Assembly: GCA_035325905.1 (NCBI GenBank)
Contig: DAOKYY010000007.1
Location: 19,683-83,682 of the forward strand
DNA from: DYGX01 sp035325905
GTDB lineage: Bacteria; Chloroflexota; Anaerolineae; Aggregatilineales; Aggregatilineaceae
DNA: 64,000 nt
Reading direction: 5' to 3'
Numbering within the stretch: the first letter of the stretch is position 1; every line of letters begins with the position of its first letter. A program made the position numbers and the translations under genes. The notes below the pieces were generated by a model. It saw only the letters and a program-made list of their open reading frames with translations, had not been told where the DNA came from and made no database searches. Shown here piece after piece: positions 42,722 to 52,428 of this stretch.

Positions 42722-43222
42722 TTATGCGCGGAACACCGCCAGAATCGCCCGCATTGCGTCGCGGTACGGGTTGCCCTCAAGCTGGTCCACCATCCGCCGC
42801 AGGGCGGGCACCAGGCCCTCGGCGACCAGGTCTTCGTCGGGGGTGCGCGCCAGATAGCGCAGCACCGCGCCGAGGTGATCGGGCAGCTCCGGCCCGGCGC
42901 TGCACCCGCTCTCGCGATAGCGCGCGCTCAGGGCGGCCAGAAACTCGCCGCGCTTGTAGGTTTCGCCAAACAACTGGAAACCGATATACGGAAAACACGT
43001 CGGCTTCAGCTCGAAGGTGGCGGTGTATAGCTCTTCCTGCGCCGCCAGCGGCGTCGCCTCCGTGTATGCGGCAAACTGCTTCATCGCCCGTGTCGCGCGC
43101 GGATGATGAATTCTGAGCGCGGCGACGCAGTCTCGCGCCTGGTCAGGCAGCGCCGGAGTCGGGTACTCCACGGTCTGGGCCAGCAGCTCGTATACCCGGT
43201 CGATTGTGTGCGTGGTCGCCAT
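42722..43222 (-). CDS. narJ: Nitrate reductase assembly chaperone NarJ
   Basis: Cytoplasmic chaperone of 166 residues for insertion of the molybdenum cofactor into NarG (TorD/NarJ family). Typical stretches are LAAQEELYTATFELKPTCFPYIGFQLFGETYKRGEFLAAL and ELPDHLGAVLRYLAR. The ATG overlaps the narH stop by one base (TAATG). Slightly shorter than many homologues but complete. Confidence 0.92.
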   Translation of the reverse strand: MATTHTIDRVYELLAQTVEYPTPALPDQARDCVAALRIHHPRATRAMKQFAAYTEATPLAAQEELYTATFELKPTCFPYIGFQLFGETYKRGEFLAALSARYRESGCSAGPELPDHLGAVLRYLARTPDEDLVAEGLVPALRRMVDQLEGNPYRDAMRAILAVFRA

Positions 43223-44733
43223 TATTGCCCTCGCTTGGCCTCGCGCCGGAAGCCGAAGCCCGCCTCGGTCTTGTGGGTGAACGGGTCCTTGATGGTCTCG
43301 ATGTTGACCTCGCGCGCCAGCGGCGGGATGACGAACCGCTGCTCGAAGGTCGGCTTGGCGGTCAGCTCGTAGATCGCCTGGGCCTCGTCGGCGGTCAGCC
43401 CGGCGGCCTTGAGCGCCTGACGCGCCGAGTCGTCCAGCTCGCCGGAGGCGTTCTGCGCGCGGCGATAGACGCGCACCGCGATCAGCTTGCGATAGACCGC
43501 CGCGACCTCGTCCTCATTGCCCGCCGAAAACAGACGCGCCATATAGCGCAGCGGCAGGCGGGCTTGTTCGAGCGTGCCGAAGTAGTCGATCTCGTCGCCA
43601 TTGCCGCGCGTCACCTCGATGCGCCCCTCGTTGGCGAGCGCCTGGATCGGCAGCATCGGCGGGACGTAAAACAGCATCGGCAGCGTGCGAAACTCCGGGT
43701 GCAGCGGCAGCGCCAGCTTCCACGCCTTGACGAACGGGTACACAGGCGAGTTCTGCGCGGCCTCGATCATCGCGTCGGGCACGCCGTTGGCGCGGGCAGA
43801 AGCGATCACCGCCGGGTCGAAGGGGTCCACGATGATCGCGCGCTGCGCTTCGACCAGGTCGCGGTCCTCGACTATGACCGCCTGCTGCATCCGGTCGGCG
43901 TCGTAGAGCAGCACGCCCAGATAGCGAATCCGCCCCACGCACGAATGAAAGCACGCCGGCGCCTGGCCCGTCTCCAAACGGGGATAGCACAGGATACACT
44001 TCTCCGACTTGCCGGTGGACCAGTTGTAGTAGACCTTCTTGTACGGGCAGCCGGTGATGCACATGCGCCAGCCCCGGCACTTGTCCTGGTTGACCAGCAC
44101 GATGCCATCTTCGCCGCGCTTGTAGATCGCGCCGGAAGGGCAGGCCGCCGCGCAGCCCGCATTCAGGCAGTGGTTGCAGATGCGCGGCAGATAGAAGAAC
44201 ACCAGCCGCTCGACCTCGAACATCATCTGGCGCTCGTCGTCGCTCATGCCTTCCAGGTTCGGATCGTTGGCGGCATAGGTGGCCGAGCCGCTCAGATCGT
44301 CGTCCCAGTTAGGGCCGCGCCGGATCTCGATCGGCTCGCCCGTGATCATCGAAATGGGCCGCGCGGTCGGCTGGTCGTCGCCCTCCGGCGCGCTAAAGAG
44401 GCGCTCGTACTCGTAGGTCCACGGCTCGTAGTAGTCCTCAAGCGTGGGCAGGTGCGGGTTGTAGAAGATATTGCCGAGCGTGCTCAATCGCCCGTTCATC
44501 CTGAGCGAGAGCCGGTCGCTGCCGGGCTTCTTCTCCCAGCCGCCGCGATACTTCTTCTGGTCTTCCCATTGGACCGGGTAGCCGGTGCCGGGCTTGGTCT
44601 CGACGTTGTTCCACCACATGTATTCCGCGCCCTGGCGGTCGGTCCAGATGTTCTTGCATGCCACGCTGCAGGTGTGGCAGCCGATGCATTTGTCCAGGTG
44701 AAATACCATCGAGACTTGCGCTCGAATATTCAT
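43222..44733 (-). CDS. narH: Respiratory nitrate reductase beta subunit NarH
   Basis: Iron-sulfur subunit of 503 residues that carries electrons from NarI to NarG. It has four cysteine groups: CIGCHTCSVACKN near the N-terminus, CNHCLNAGCAAACP, CRGWRMCITGCPYKK with Trp in place of one Cys as in NarH 3Fe-4S sites, and CILCYPR...CFHSCVGRIRYLGV. The start at 44733 (MNIRAQVSMVFHLDKC) is chosen because GAGAGG is 8 bases upstream; ATG 44739 is two residues longer. It lies 20 bp after narG. Confidence 0.96.
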   Translation of the reverse strand: MNIRAQVSMVFHLDKCIGCHTCSVACKNIWTDRQGAEYMWWNNVETKPGTGYPVQWEDQKKYRGGWEKKPGSDRLSLRMNGRLSTLGNIFYNPHLPTLEDYYEPWTYEYERLFSAPEGDDQPTARPISMITGEPIEIRRGPNWDDDLSGSATYAANDPNLEGMSDDERQMMFEVERLVFFYLPRICNHCLNAGCAAACPSGAIYKRGEDGIVLVNQDKCRGWRMCITGCPYKKVYYNWSTGKSEKCILCYPRLETGQAPACFHSCVGRIRYLGVLLYDADRMQQAVIVEDRDLVEAQRAIIVDPFDPAVIASARANGVPDAMIEAAQNSPVYPFVKAWKLALPLHPEFRTLPMLFYVPPMLPIQALANEGRIEVTRGNGDEIDYFGTLEQARLPLRYMARLFSAGNEDEVAAVYRKLIAVRVYRRAQNASGELDDSARQALKAAGLTADEAQAIYELTAKPTFEQRFVIPPLAREVNIETIKDPFTHKTEAGFGFRREAKRGQ

Positions 44734-44753
44734 AGTCATGCCCTCTCTGGCGC

Positions 44754-47700
44754 TTACCAGCGCGGCTTGCCTTCCAGCTTGCGCACCAGCACGAACGTAT
44801 CGCGGTTGACCCCGGTCGGTCCCCAGTAGTTGAAGGCGTAGGTGAACTGGCCGTAGCCGCCCACCATCAGGTTTGGCTTCAGGCGCGTGCGAGTCAGGCT
44901 GTTGTGCCCGCCCGCGCGCCGCCCGCCGCGCACCGGCGCTTTGGGGATGGACAGCGTGCGCTCGGTCGCGTGGTAGATCAGGCACAGGCCGCGCGGGATG
45001 CGCGCCGTGACAATCGCCCGCGTGACCATCACGCCGTGATCGTTGAAGACCTCGACCCAATCGTTATCCTCAACGCCGATCGCGAGCGCGTCGTCAAGAT
45101 TCATCCAGATCGGGTCCACCCCGCGCGAGAGCGTTCGCATCCGCAGGTTGTCGGAGTAGGTGCTGTGAATCTGCCATTTGCCGTGCGGCGTCAGGTAGTT
45201 GAGCATGATCGACCCCTCGACGGCTTCCGTGCGCGCAATGTCGCCGTGCGCGTGCGGGTCGAGCTTAGGCTTGTAGGTCGGCAGGTGCTCGCCAAACGCG
45301 ATGTAGCCCTCATGGTCGAGGTAGAAATGCTGGCGCCCCGTCACCGTGCGCCACGGCACCAGCCGCTCGACGTTCAAGCAGTAAGACGAGTAGGTGCGGC
45401 CCTCGTTGACGATACCGGTCCAGGCCGGGCTGGTCAGCACGCGGCGCGGCTGGCGCGTCAGGTCCTCGAACGTCATGCGGACTCCGCGCGTCTTTTCGGC
45501 CAGGTCCGCCAGCGGCAGGCCCACCTTGATCTCCTCCGCCTGGAACGCGCGGTAGGCGCTCTCGCCATTGGTTTCCGGCGCCAGCCACAGGATGGCGTTG
45601 GCCGCGTCCTGCGCGTCGGCCAGCGAGGGATAGCGCGTGCCGTTCCAGCGCACCGAAGGCCGGTTTTCGCACAGCTCGTCGTACAGGTCCGCGACCGGCC
45701 AGTGGACGCCGTGCACGCTCAAGCCATTGGCGCGCACGGCGGGGCCGAGCGAGATATAGCGGTTGTACAGGTTCGCATAGTCGCGCTCCACCACGACGAA
45801 GTTCGGCATAGTCTTACCGGGGATCGGCGCGCACTCACCCAATGCCCAGTCCCTGGCGTCGGGCTGGGCGATTTCGGCGGGCGTATCGTGTTGCAGCGGC
45901 GCGGCGACGAGGTCCCGCACCGGACGCGGGAAGTGCTGCGGCGCGAGGTCGCTGATCGTGCGCGCCAGCGCCTTGAAGATGTCCCAGTCGCTGCGCGATT
46001 CCCAGCACGGCGGCACGACTTCCGACAGCGGGTGGATGTACGAGTGGAGATCGGTCGAATTCAGGTCGTCCTTCTCGTACCACGTCGCGGCGGGCAGGAC
46101 GATATCCGAGTACAGCGCGGACGTGTCCATGCGGAAGTTGATGTCGATCACAAGATCGAGCTTGCCTTCGGGCGCGTCGCCCTGGCCGGAGACATCCTCC
46201 GCGATCGTGTTGGTGTGCGTGCCGAGATAGTGCTTGAGGAAGTATTCGTGCCCCTTGGCGCTCGATTGCAGCGCGTTGCCGCGCCAGATAAACCACGTGC
46301 GCGGCCAGTTTTCCGGCGCGTCCGGGTCGTCCACCGCGAAGCGCAGCGCGCCGCTCTGCAACTGCCCGACGATCCACTGCTTGATCGCGTCCGGCGTGGT
46401 CGCCCCGGCAGCCTCCGCCTCGCGCACCAGCTCCAGCGGGTTGCGGTTGAACTGCGGGAAGAACGGCAGCCAGCCAGAGCGCACCGCCCGGCGCTGGATG
46501 TCCATTGTGTGCCCGTGCGCCAGCGGATGATCGCTGTCTGCCACCGGCGCCAGGGCGTCGAAGTCGCCCTCGTAGCGCCACTGGTCGGAGTGGACGTAAT
46601 GGAACGACGGGGTATTTTGCAAGCGGGGCGGGGCGGCCCAGTCGAGCGCCATCGCGACGGGCAGCCAGGCCGCCATTGGCGCCAGCTTCTCCTGCCCGAC
46701 GTAGTGGTTCAGCCCGCCGCCATTGCGCCCGACGCAGCCGGTCAGCATCAGCGCGGCGATCGCGGCGCGATAGATCAGGTTGTTGTGATACCAGTGGTTG
46801 ACGCCCGCGCCGATGATGATCGAGCACTGCCCTTCCGTGCGCGCGGCGGTGGCCGACCACTCGCGCGCGAACTGGATCACCGTCTGGCGGTCGATGCCGG
46901 TGAAGCGTTCCTGCCAGGCGGGGGTATACGCCGCGTCCTCGTCGTCGTAGTCGCGCGGGTAGTCCCCCGGCAGGCCGCGCGCCACGCCAAACTGCGCCAT
47001 CAGCAGGTCGTAGATCGTGGCGACCTGGATCGGGCCGTCTACCGTTTCCACGGTGCGGACCGGCACGCCGCGCGCCACGGTCCGGTCGAACGCAAACTCG
47101 TCGAACGCGACCAGCTCAACGCCGTCGCGCGCGTCGAGCAGCGTCAGCGCCGGGTCGATGTCTTCCCCGTCGTGCCCATCCTTTAGGTCAAGATTCCACT
47201 GGCCTTTGCGCTGCTGCCAGCGGAAGCCGAGCGTGCCCTGCGGCATCCTGATCGCGCCCGTCGCCGCGTCGAACACCAGGAATTTCGTCTCGGCGTTCTC
47301 AACCTCCTGGTACTGCGCGAGCTGGCTGGCGCGCAGCAGCCGCCCAGGGCGGTGGTGCTCGCCCTGCCGGTCCAGCACGACCAGGAACGGGCTGTCGGTG
47401 TAGCGTTTGGTGTAATCGAGAAAGTACGGCGCCGGCTGCTCGGCGTGGAATTCCTTGAGAATGATGTGGTTGGCAGCCATCCAGAACGCGCCGTCCTGCC
47501 CGGCGTTGATCGGCACCCACCAATCGGCGTGCTTGGCGGCCTGGCTGAAGTCCGGCGAGAAGATGACGTGTTTGCTGCCGTTGGCGCGCGCCTCGGAGAG
47601 GAAGTGCGCGTCGGGCGTGCGCGTCATGGCAGGGTTGGACCCCATCACCGCGACGTACTTGCTGTTGAACCAGTCGGCGCTCTCGGCCACGTCGGTCTGC

Positions 47701-48350
47701 TCGCCCCAGATCTCCGGCGAGGCCGGGGGCAGGTCACAGTACCAGTCGTAGAAGCTCATCGCCACGCCGCCCAGAAGCTGCAAGAAGCGTGTGCCGGCAG
47801 CGTATGACAGCATCGACATCGCCGGGATCGGCGAAAAGCCAATCACCCGGTCCGGCCCATAGGTCTTGGTGGTGTGCAGCGTCGAGGCGGTGACGATCTC
47901 CAGCGCCTCATCCCAGCTGATGCGGCGGAAGCCGCCTTTGCCCCGCGCGCGCTGGTAGCGGCGACGGCGCTCAGGGTCGGCCATAATGCTCGCCCACGCG
48001 GCGACCGGGTCGCGCTGTTTTTTCCGGGCCTCGCGCCAGAGATCGAGCAGCGCGCCGCGCGCGTAGGGGTATTTGACGCGGATCGGGCTGTAGAGGTACC
48101 ACGAGAAGCTGATCCCGCGCTGGCAGCCGCGCGGCTCGTAGGGCGGCACGTCCGTATTCAGCTTCGGATAATCAGTCGCCTGCATTTCCCAGGTGACGAT
48201 CCCATCCTTGACGTAGACGTTCCACGAGCAGCCGCCGGTGCAGTTCACCCCGTGCGTGCTGCGCACGACCTTGTCGTGTTGCCAGCGGTTGCGGTACAGC
48301 TCTTCCCACCGGCGCGTTTCAGGATTGACGATCTCGCTAACCCAGCCCAT
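44754..48350 (-). CDS. narG: Respiratory nitrate reductase alpha subunit NarG
   Basis: Catalytic molybdenum subunit of 1,198 residues that reduces nitrate to nitrite. The N-terminal cluster FS0 has ligands H33, C37, C41 and C76 in [13 protein letters not shown] and PRGCQRG. The molybdenum Asp is D220 in [18 protein letters not shown]. Other NarG marks are [17 protein letters not shown] and [27 protein letters not shown]. The N-terminus has no twin-arginine signal, so the active site should face the cytoplasm and nitrate must be imported. It follows the di-heme cytochrome gene by 7 bases. Confidence 0.97.
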   Translation of the reverse strand: MGWVSEIVNPETRRWEELYRNRWQHDKVVRSTHGVNCTGGCSWNVYVKDGIVTWEMQATDYPKLNTDVPPYEPRGCQRGISFSWYLYSPIRVKYPYARGALLDLWREARKKQRDPVAAWASIMADPERRRRYQRARGKGGFRRISWDEALEIVTASTLHTTKTYGPDRVIGFSPIPAMSMLSYAAGTRFLQLLGGVAMSFYDWYCDLPPASPEIWGEQTDVAESADWFNSKYVAVMGSNPAMTRTPDAHFLSEARANGSKHVIFSPDFSQAAKHADWWVPINAGQDGAFWMAANHIILKEFHAEQPAPYFLDYTKRYTDSPFLVVLDRQGEHHRPGRLLRASQLAQYQEVENAETKFLVFDAATGAIRMPQGTLGFRWQQRKGQWNLDLKDGHDGEDIDPALTLLDARDGVELVAFDEFAFDRTVARGVPVRTVETVDGPIQVATIYDLLMAQFGVARGLPGDYPRDYDDEDAAYTPAWQERFTGIDRQTVIQFAREWSATAARTEGQCSIIIGAGVNHWYHNNLIYRAAIAALMLTGCVGRNGGGLNHYVGQEKLAPMAAWLPVAMALDWAAPPRLQNTPSFHYVHSDQWRYEGDFDALAPVADSDHPLAHGHTMDIQRRAVRSGWLPFFPQFNRNPLELVREAEAAGATTPDAIKQWIVGQLQSGALRFAVDDPDAPENWPRTWFIWRGNALQSSAKGHEYFLKHYLGTHTNTIAEDVSGQGDAPEGKLDLVIDINFRMDTSALYSDIVLPAATWYEKDDLNSTDLHSYIHPLSEVVPPCWESRSDWDIFKALARTISDLAPQHFPRPVRDLVAAPLQHDTPAEIAQPDARDWALGECAPIPGKTMPNFVVVERDYANLYNRYISLGPAVRANGLSVHGVHWPVADLYDELCENRPSVRWNGTRYPSLADAQDAANAILWLAPETNGESAYRAFQAEEIKVGLPLADLAEKTRGVRMTFEDLTRQPRRVLTSPAWTGIVNEGRTYSSYCLNVERLVPWRTVTGRQHFYLDHEGYIAFGEHLPTYKPKLDPHAHGDIARTEAVEGSIMLNYLTPHGKWQIHSTYSDNLRMRTLSRGVDPIWMNLDDALAIGVEDNDWVEVFNDHGVMVTRAIVTARIPRGLCLIYHATERTLSIPKAPVRGGRRAGGHNSLTRTRLKPNLMVGGYGQFTYAFNYWGPTGVNRDTFVLVRKLEGKPRW

Positions 48351-48357
48351 AACGTTT

Positions 48358-49236
48358 CTACTCCGTCTTCAGGGTTCCGAAGCGCCGGACAAGCGGCAAA
48401 CGGCGATGGTGCGGCAGGCGGCGCTGCCACAGGAACAGCCCAACGACCAGCACATCCAGGGCAGCGAACGCGAGCAGGTAGACGGCCAGCGAGCGAAGGG
48501 TGCGGTTGGGCGCGGCCTGGGCCTGCGTTTGGGCGAAGTACGCGGCGAGATCGGCCTGCTCCTGCGGCGACAGGGGCCGGTTCTGGTAGAGTGGCACCAT
48601 CGACGGGAAGGCGATCGTGCCGAGCGCCCCGCGCAGGCCCGCCTCGCCGCCGTAACGCTGGACCACCTGGGTCAGGTCCGGGCCGAGGATTCCGCCGCCG
48701 GGCAGGCCGAGGTCTGCCGTGTCGTGACACGCGATGCACGCCGGTCCACCACCGGCCAGCCCCTGCGTGCCAATGAACAGCGCCCTTCCGTTCTGCGGGC
48801 GGCCTACCAGCGCCGCCTGCGCGTCCTGCGGGGCGGGATGCGCGGACACCGCAACCCCCAGGTAGGCCAGCAGCGAGTCAATCTCCAGCAGCGTCAGGTT
48901 CTGGTTAGGCATAGCGACGCCGTTGTATTGCGCCAATAGCTCCAGCGCGATCGGGTCGCCTTCGGCTATCATCACATCCGGCTCGGCCAGCCAGTGCTCC
49001 AGCCAGTCCGGGTCGCGTCGATCCGCGACCCCCAGCAGGTCCGGCCCGGCGAGGTCCCCCCCGCCGATCGTGTGACAGCCCGCGCAGTACTTCTGAAACA
49101 GCGCCTCGCCCTCCTCGGCGGTCTGCCCAGGGGGGGTGGCCTGCGCGGCCTGCACCGGCGCCAGCAAAAGCCCCAGGATCAGCAAGCCAGGCGCCAGCCA
49201 GCGCCAGTATTCGTTCATCGCAGGTCCCCATCTCAT
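48358..49236 (-). CDS. Membrane-anchored di-heme cytochrome c next to narG
   Basis: Exported cytochrome c of 292 residues. After a signal sequence ([21 protein letters not shown]) come two heme sites, CAGCH (residues about 51-55) and CIACH (about 167-171), each with an available Met (GVAMPNQ and PSMVPLY). A C-terminal helix ([22 protein letters not shown]) anchors it. The layout resembles NarC of Thermus, a di-heme cytochrome encoded at the head of the nar operon. The ATG at 49236 overlaps the previous stop (ATGA); an alternative ATG at 49218 has a GGGGA ribosome site. It probably connects the nitrate reductase with other respiratory carriers. Confidence 0.88.
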   Translation of the reverse strand: MRWGPAMNEYWRWLAPGLLILGLLLAPVQAAQATPPGQTAEEGEALFQKYCAGCHTIGGGDLAGPDLLGVADRRDPDWLEHWLAEPDVMIAEGDPIALELLAQYNGVAMPNQNLTLLEIDSLLAYLGVAVSAHPAPQDAQAALVGRPQNGRALFIGTQGLAGGGPACIACHDTADLGLPGGGILGPDLTQVVQRYGGEAGLRGALGTIAFPSMVPLYQNRPLSPQEQADLAAYFAQTQAQAAPNRTLRSLAVYLLAFAALDVLVVGLFLWQRRLPHHRRLPLVRRFGTLKTE

Positions 49237-49619
49237 GGTTCGGAACTCGCTTCCTCCCTGCCCGCGCCACGCACCGGCAGACTGCGAATCATGCTGAGCA
49301 AGTCACCCGCGCTTGCCGGCAGCGTGCGCGAGGTATAGACGCGCACCGAGTTCCCGGCGGACAGGCCGATCTGCGCGATCGGCAGATCGGGGAACGCTTG
49401 CAGCAGCTCCACCAACAACGCCTTCGCCGCCGGGTCGTCGGCGTCCTGCCCGGCGACCAGGACCAGGTCGGGCGCGTGCTGCGCCAGCTCGGCGCTGCGA
49501 AACCCCTCCAGCGGGAGCGGCCCGATCAGCTCCACGCCTTCCGTCCCGCGCAGCAGCCGCACCAGCCCCTCGCTGAGAAGCGAGTGCGCGCTTAACAGCA
49601 CTATACGGTGCGTCTCCAT
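49233..49619 (-). CDS. Stand-alone pseudo-receiver protein, first gene of the nar operon
   Basis: Small protein of 128 residues that aligns with response-regulator receiver domains but lacks their active site. Compare HRIVLLSAHSLLSEGLVRLL with the neighbouring regulator's IRILLADDHVLFREGLASIM: the acidic pair is Ser-Ala. PDLVLVAGQDADD replaces PDLVLIDISMPGG, so the phosphorylated Asp is Ala. The conserved Lys is also missing (SRTLPASAGDLL). No DNA-binding domain follows. It may bind a partner without phosphorylation. The ATG at 49619 is preferred over a TTG at 49643. It overlaps the cytochrome gene by 4 bases. Confidence 0.75.
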   Translation of the reverse strand: METHRIVLLSAHSLLSEGLVRLLRGTEGVELIGPLPLEGFRSAELAQHAPDLVLVAGQDADDPAAKALLVELLQAFPDLPIAQIGLSAGNSVRVYTSRTLPASAGDLLSMIRSLPVRGAGREEASSEP

Positions 49620-49647
49620 AAGCTCTTGTGTCCTCTTGCACAAATTC

Positions 49648-49676
49648 AGTGTATGGATTTCCAGCGCCGCGCGTAA
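49648..49676 (-). promoter_or_regulatory. Possible nar operon promoter
   Basis: On the minus strand TACACT (49653-49648) is preceded after 17 bp by TTACGC (49676-49671). The -35 is poor, as in activator-dependent promoters. No clear FNR or NarL site is seen. It lies 29 bases before the pseudo-receiver ATG. Confidence 0.3.
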
Positions 49677-49701
49677 CGTTCGCGGGGCCTTGCGGAGCGT
49701 G

Positions 49702-49728
49702 AAAAAAGAGCGACCGGCTGGCCGCTCT
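49702..49728 (-). terminator. Rho-independent terminator of the regulator gene
   Basis: On the minus strand AGAGCG (49728-49723) pairs with CGCTCT (49712-49707), with partly paired bases inside, and six T follow (A-run at 49702-49707 on the plus strand). It ends the transcript of the NarL-like gene, which stops at 49768. It makes the structural nar operon a separate unit. Confidence 0.75.
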
Positions 49729-49767
49729 CTGACGCGGAAGAACTAGTTCTATCGAGAGAGGCGCGCG

Positions 49768-50430
49768 CTACAGCAGGCCCTTATAGCGCGCGTAGCGGGC
49801 GGCTTCGTAGCGGTTGTTGACGTGCAGCTTGCCCAGAATGCTGCGCATATGGCTCTTGACGGTGTACAGGCTGACGCCGAGCGCCTCGGCGATCTCCTTG
49901 TCGGTCGCGCCGGTGGCGACCTGCGTCAGCACTTCCTGCTCGCGGAAGGTCAGCGTTTCGACCGGGTCGCCGTCTTCTTTTGGGACGGCGCGGCTCAGCC
50001 GCCGGAATTCGTCGAGCATATGGCCCGCCACCAGGGGGGTGATCGCCGCCTCGCCGCGCATCGCGCCGCGCACCAGGTCCAGCATCATCTCGGAGCGCAC
50101 ATCTTTCAAGAGGTACCCCTGCGCCCCGTTGCGGATGGCCTCGAACAGCTTTTCCTCGTCATTGTGGACGGTCAGCACCACGATCACGGTGTCGGGCAGC
50201 GCCTCTTTGATCTGCTGGGTGGCTTCCAGGCCGTTCCCCCCCGGCATACTGATGTCGATCAGGACCAGATCAGGCCGGAGCTGTTTGGCCTTGACCAGCG
50301 CCTCCAGCCCATCGTCCGCTTCGCCCACGATCGTCATGTCCGGCTGCGCATTCATAATGCTCGCCAGCCCCTCGCGGAACAGCACGTGGTCGTCGGCCAG
50401 AAGGATGCGAATCGGGCGCTCGTCTGTCAT
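49768..50430 (-). CDS. narL: NarL/LuxR-type response regulator
   Basis: Response regulator of 220 residues. Receiver domain: acidic pair D13-D14 in ILLADDHVLFREGL, phosphorylation site D59 in LVLIDISMPGGNG, T87, and K109 in GYLLKDV. The C-terminal LuxR-type helix-turn-helix (about 155-215) reads LTFREQEVLTQVATGATDKEIAEALGVSLYTVKSHMRSILGKL. It begins 16 bases after the sensor kinase gene. Position and partner suggest nitrate- or oxygen-dependent control of the neighbouring nar genes. Confidence 0.92.
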   Translation of the reverse strand: MTDERPIRILLADDHVLFREGLASIMNAQPDMTIVGEADDGLEALVKAKQLRPDLVLIDISMPGGNGLEATQQIKEALPDTVIVVLTVHNDEEKLFEAIRNGAQGYLLKDVRSEMMLDLVRGAMRGEAAITPLVAGHMLDEFRRLSRAVPKEDGDPVETLTFREQEVLTQVATGATDKEIAEALGVSLYTVKSHMRSILGKLHVNNRYEAARYARYKGLL

Positions 50431-50446
50431 GCCGCTCTCATTCCGC

Positions 50447-52357
50447 TCACTCCGCTTTCACCGGCGCGCTAGTGCGTGACGGCCAGGCCAGGGTAATGCG
50501 CGTGCCGCTGCCGGGGGCGGACTCGATGTCAAGCTGTGCGCCGATCCGCGCGGCGCGCGCCCGCATGATGTTCAGGCCGAAATGCCCCTCGGCGCTGGCG
50601 CCGCTCACGTTGAAGCCGCGCCCGTTATCCTGCACGACCACGCAGTGCGCGCCGTGTTGCTGTTCATAGCTGAGCGTGACCTGGGCGGCCTCGGCATGCC
50701 GCCGGGCGTTCTGTAACGCTTCGCGCACCACGCGCAGCAGTTGGGCGCTGTGATCCGCCGGCAGGACGATTTGCGCGTTTTCAAGGCCCACCGCGCTGAT
50801 CTCGGTGCCGTTGCCGGTCGCCGGAAAGGACCGGATCAGGTCGGCAAGCTGCGCTTGAAGCGTGCGATCCGGCTCCGGCGAGGCGCGCAGGCTCGCGATC
50901 GACTGGCGCACCTCGACGCTGGCGCGCCCTACCGCGTCGCGGATCAGGCCGATCTCCGGCGCGATCTCCGCGAACTGGCAGGCAGCGATAAGCTGGTCCA
51001 GGCGGTCGGCCTTAAGCTGGATATAGCTCAGGGTTTGCGCCAGCCCGTCGTGCATTTCCGCCGCGATCCGCTGGCGTTCTTCGAGGGTGGCGGCGCGCTC
51101 GGCCTGCTCGTACAGGCGCGCGTTTTCCAGCGCAATCGCCGTCGAGTTCGCCAGCTCGGTCAGCACGCGCACCTGATCCTGCGAATAGGTAGCGGGCCGC
51201 CCGCTGCCGACGCACAGCGCGCCGATCACCCGCTCGCCGATGCGCAGCGAGGCGGCCAGATGGCTCTGGCGGTAGCGGCCAGCGACCGTCGCGCAGCCGC
51301 CGATGTCACAGATGATCGCGTGCGGATGCTGCAATATCCGCTCGGCGGTCGGGTTCCGCGCCAGCGTGCAGTGCTGGCAGACCGCGTCTTCCGGGCCGCT
51401 GAACGCGCGCAGCGCCAGGAGTTGCCGGTTGTCGTCCAGCAAGCAGAGAAAGGCGACTTCGCTGCCCAGCAGCTCGCGGGCCTTGGCGGTGACAGATTGG
51501 AGAACATGCTCAAGGTCCAGCCGGGACGAGATTTCGCGGATGACCTCGGCCAGCGCGGCCAGCTCGCGCGTGCGCTGGGCTACACGCGCCTCAAGCCCGT
51601 CGCGCAGCGTTCGCAGCTCGCCGCGCATCTCGTCGAGGCTGGCCGCCAGCGTGACTAGCTCCTGCGGTCCGACGCGCGGAATCTCGGTGCTGAGGTCGCC
51701 CCGCCCGATCGTCCCGGCGGCGCGGGTCAGGACATTAAGCGGCGCCAGGATGCTGCGTCGCAGCAGCAGCACGCCGGACACCAGCAGGGCGACCGCGCCC
51801 GCGAAGAACGCCGCCTGCACCCACTGAAGGCGGGTGGTCTTCTGCTGCGCTTCAGTCTCGTACAGGCGCACGATGCCGTCCGCTTGTTCCACCAGCTTTG
51901 GGGCCATGACCTGCACGGTCCGCAGCGCGTCCTCAAACCGCGGGCTGCGCGGCGCCTCGGTCTGGAGCGCCCGCAGGCTCGTCTGGAACTCCTCCCATGC
52001 GACGCGCAATGCGGCCAGGCGCGCCTGGATCGTATCTGAGCGCGCGCCGCGAAGATGGACGGTCTCGCCGGGGCGATAGATAGTCTCGCCGCCGCTGATC
52101 AGCGCCGTCAGGGTCTGGTCGAAGATGGACTGGGATTCGCTGAGGGCTTCGCGTGTGGCAGGCTGGACGCTGCCCAACTCGATCTGAAGCGCCTGGCTTG
52201 TGATCTGCTGGATCAACATGCGCTGCCGGCCGGCCATGTTGATCACCAGGGCGTCTTCGCGCTGGTCATTCAACACCCACCCGGTAGCGGCGACAGACAC
52301 CGTTACCAGCAGCAAAAATGCCAGCAAGAGCAGGCCCAGTCGGTGGCGGAGGGTCAT
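50447..52357 (-). CDS. narX: NarX-like sensor histidine kinase with a Cys-rich GAF domain
   Basis: Membrane sensor kinase of 636 residues. Helix 1 (about 7-28), then an external domain whose start ALVINMAGRQRMLIQQI (36-52) matches the nitrate-binding P-box of NarX/NarQ. Helix 2 lies at about 180-199, HAMP at 200-252, and a GAF domain at about 278-412. The kinase part is of the HisKA_3 type, with H436 in EERQRIAAEMHDGLAQTL and ATPase motifs REALQNARRHA and VVQDNGRGF. The GAF domain contains CQHC (327-330), C350 and C355, a possible metal or Fe-S site. The ATG at 52357 has AAGGA 8 bases before it; the frame runs further upstream without support. Confidence 0.92.
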   Translation of the reverse strand: MTLRHRLGLLLLAFLLLVTVSVAATGWVLNDQREDALVINMAGRQRMLIQQITSQALQIELGSVQPATREALSESQSIFDQTLTALISGGETIYRPGETVHLRGARSDTIQARLAALRVAWEEFQTSLRALQTEAPRSPRFEDALRTVQVMAPKLVEQADGIVRLYETEAQQKTTRLQWVQAAFFAGAVALLVSGVLLLRRSILAPLNVLTRAAGTIGRGDLSTEIPRVGPQELVTLAASLDEMRGELRTLRDGLEARVAQRTRELAALAEVIREISSRLDLEHVLQSVTAKARELLGSEVAFLCLLDDNRQLLALRAFSGPEDAVCQHCTLARNPTAERILQHPHAIICDIGGCATVAGRYRQSHLAASLRIGERVIGALCVGSGRPATYSQDQVRVLTELANSTAIALENARLYEQAERAATLEERQRIAAEMHDGLAQTLSYIQLKADRLDQLIAACQFAEIAPEIGLIRDAVGRASVEVRQSIASLRASPEPDRTLQAQLADLIRSFPATGNGTEISAVGLENAQIVLPADHSAQLLRVVREALQNARRHAEAAQVTLSYEQQHGAHCVVVQDNGRGFNVSGASAEGHFGLNIMRARAARIGAQLDIESAPGSGTRITLAWPSRTSAPVKAE

Positions 52358-52388
52358 TGGCGTGTCCTTCGCTTGGGCATTTCCTTCC

Positions 52389-52417
52389 AGTATAGTGCCT
52401 AAGAGATCGCCCAACAA
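52389..52417 (-). promoter_or_regulatory. Promoter of the narXL-like pair
   Basis: On the minus strand TTGTTG (52417-52412), 17-bp spacer, TATACT (52394-52389). The -10 matches at five of six positions and the -35 at three. It lies 31 bp before the kinase ATG and just downstream of the alanine racemase stop. Confidence 0.5.
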
Positions 52418-52428
52418 TAGGGAGCAGC

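Noticed and set aside
44904..47186. 760-codon open frame antisense to narG
   Set aside because: narG is certain from its Fe-S and molybdenum motifs; the antisense frame is a codon-bias effect.
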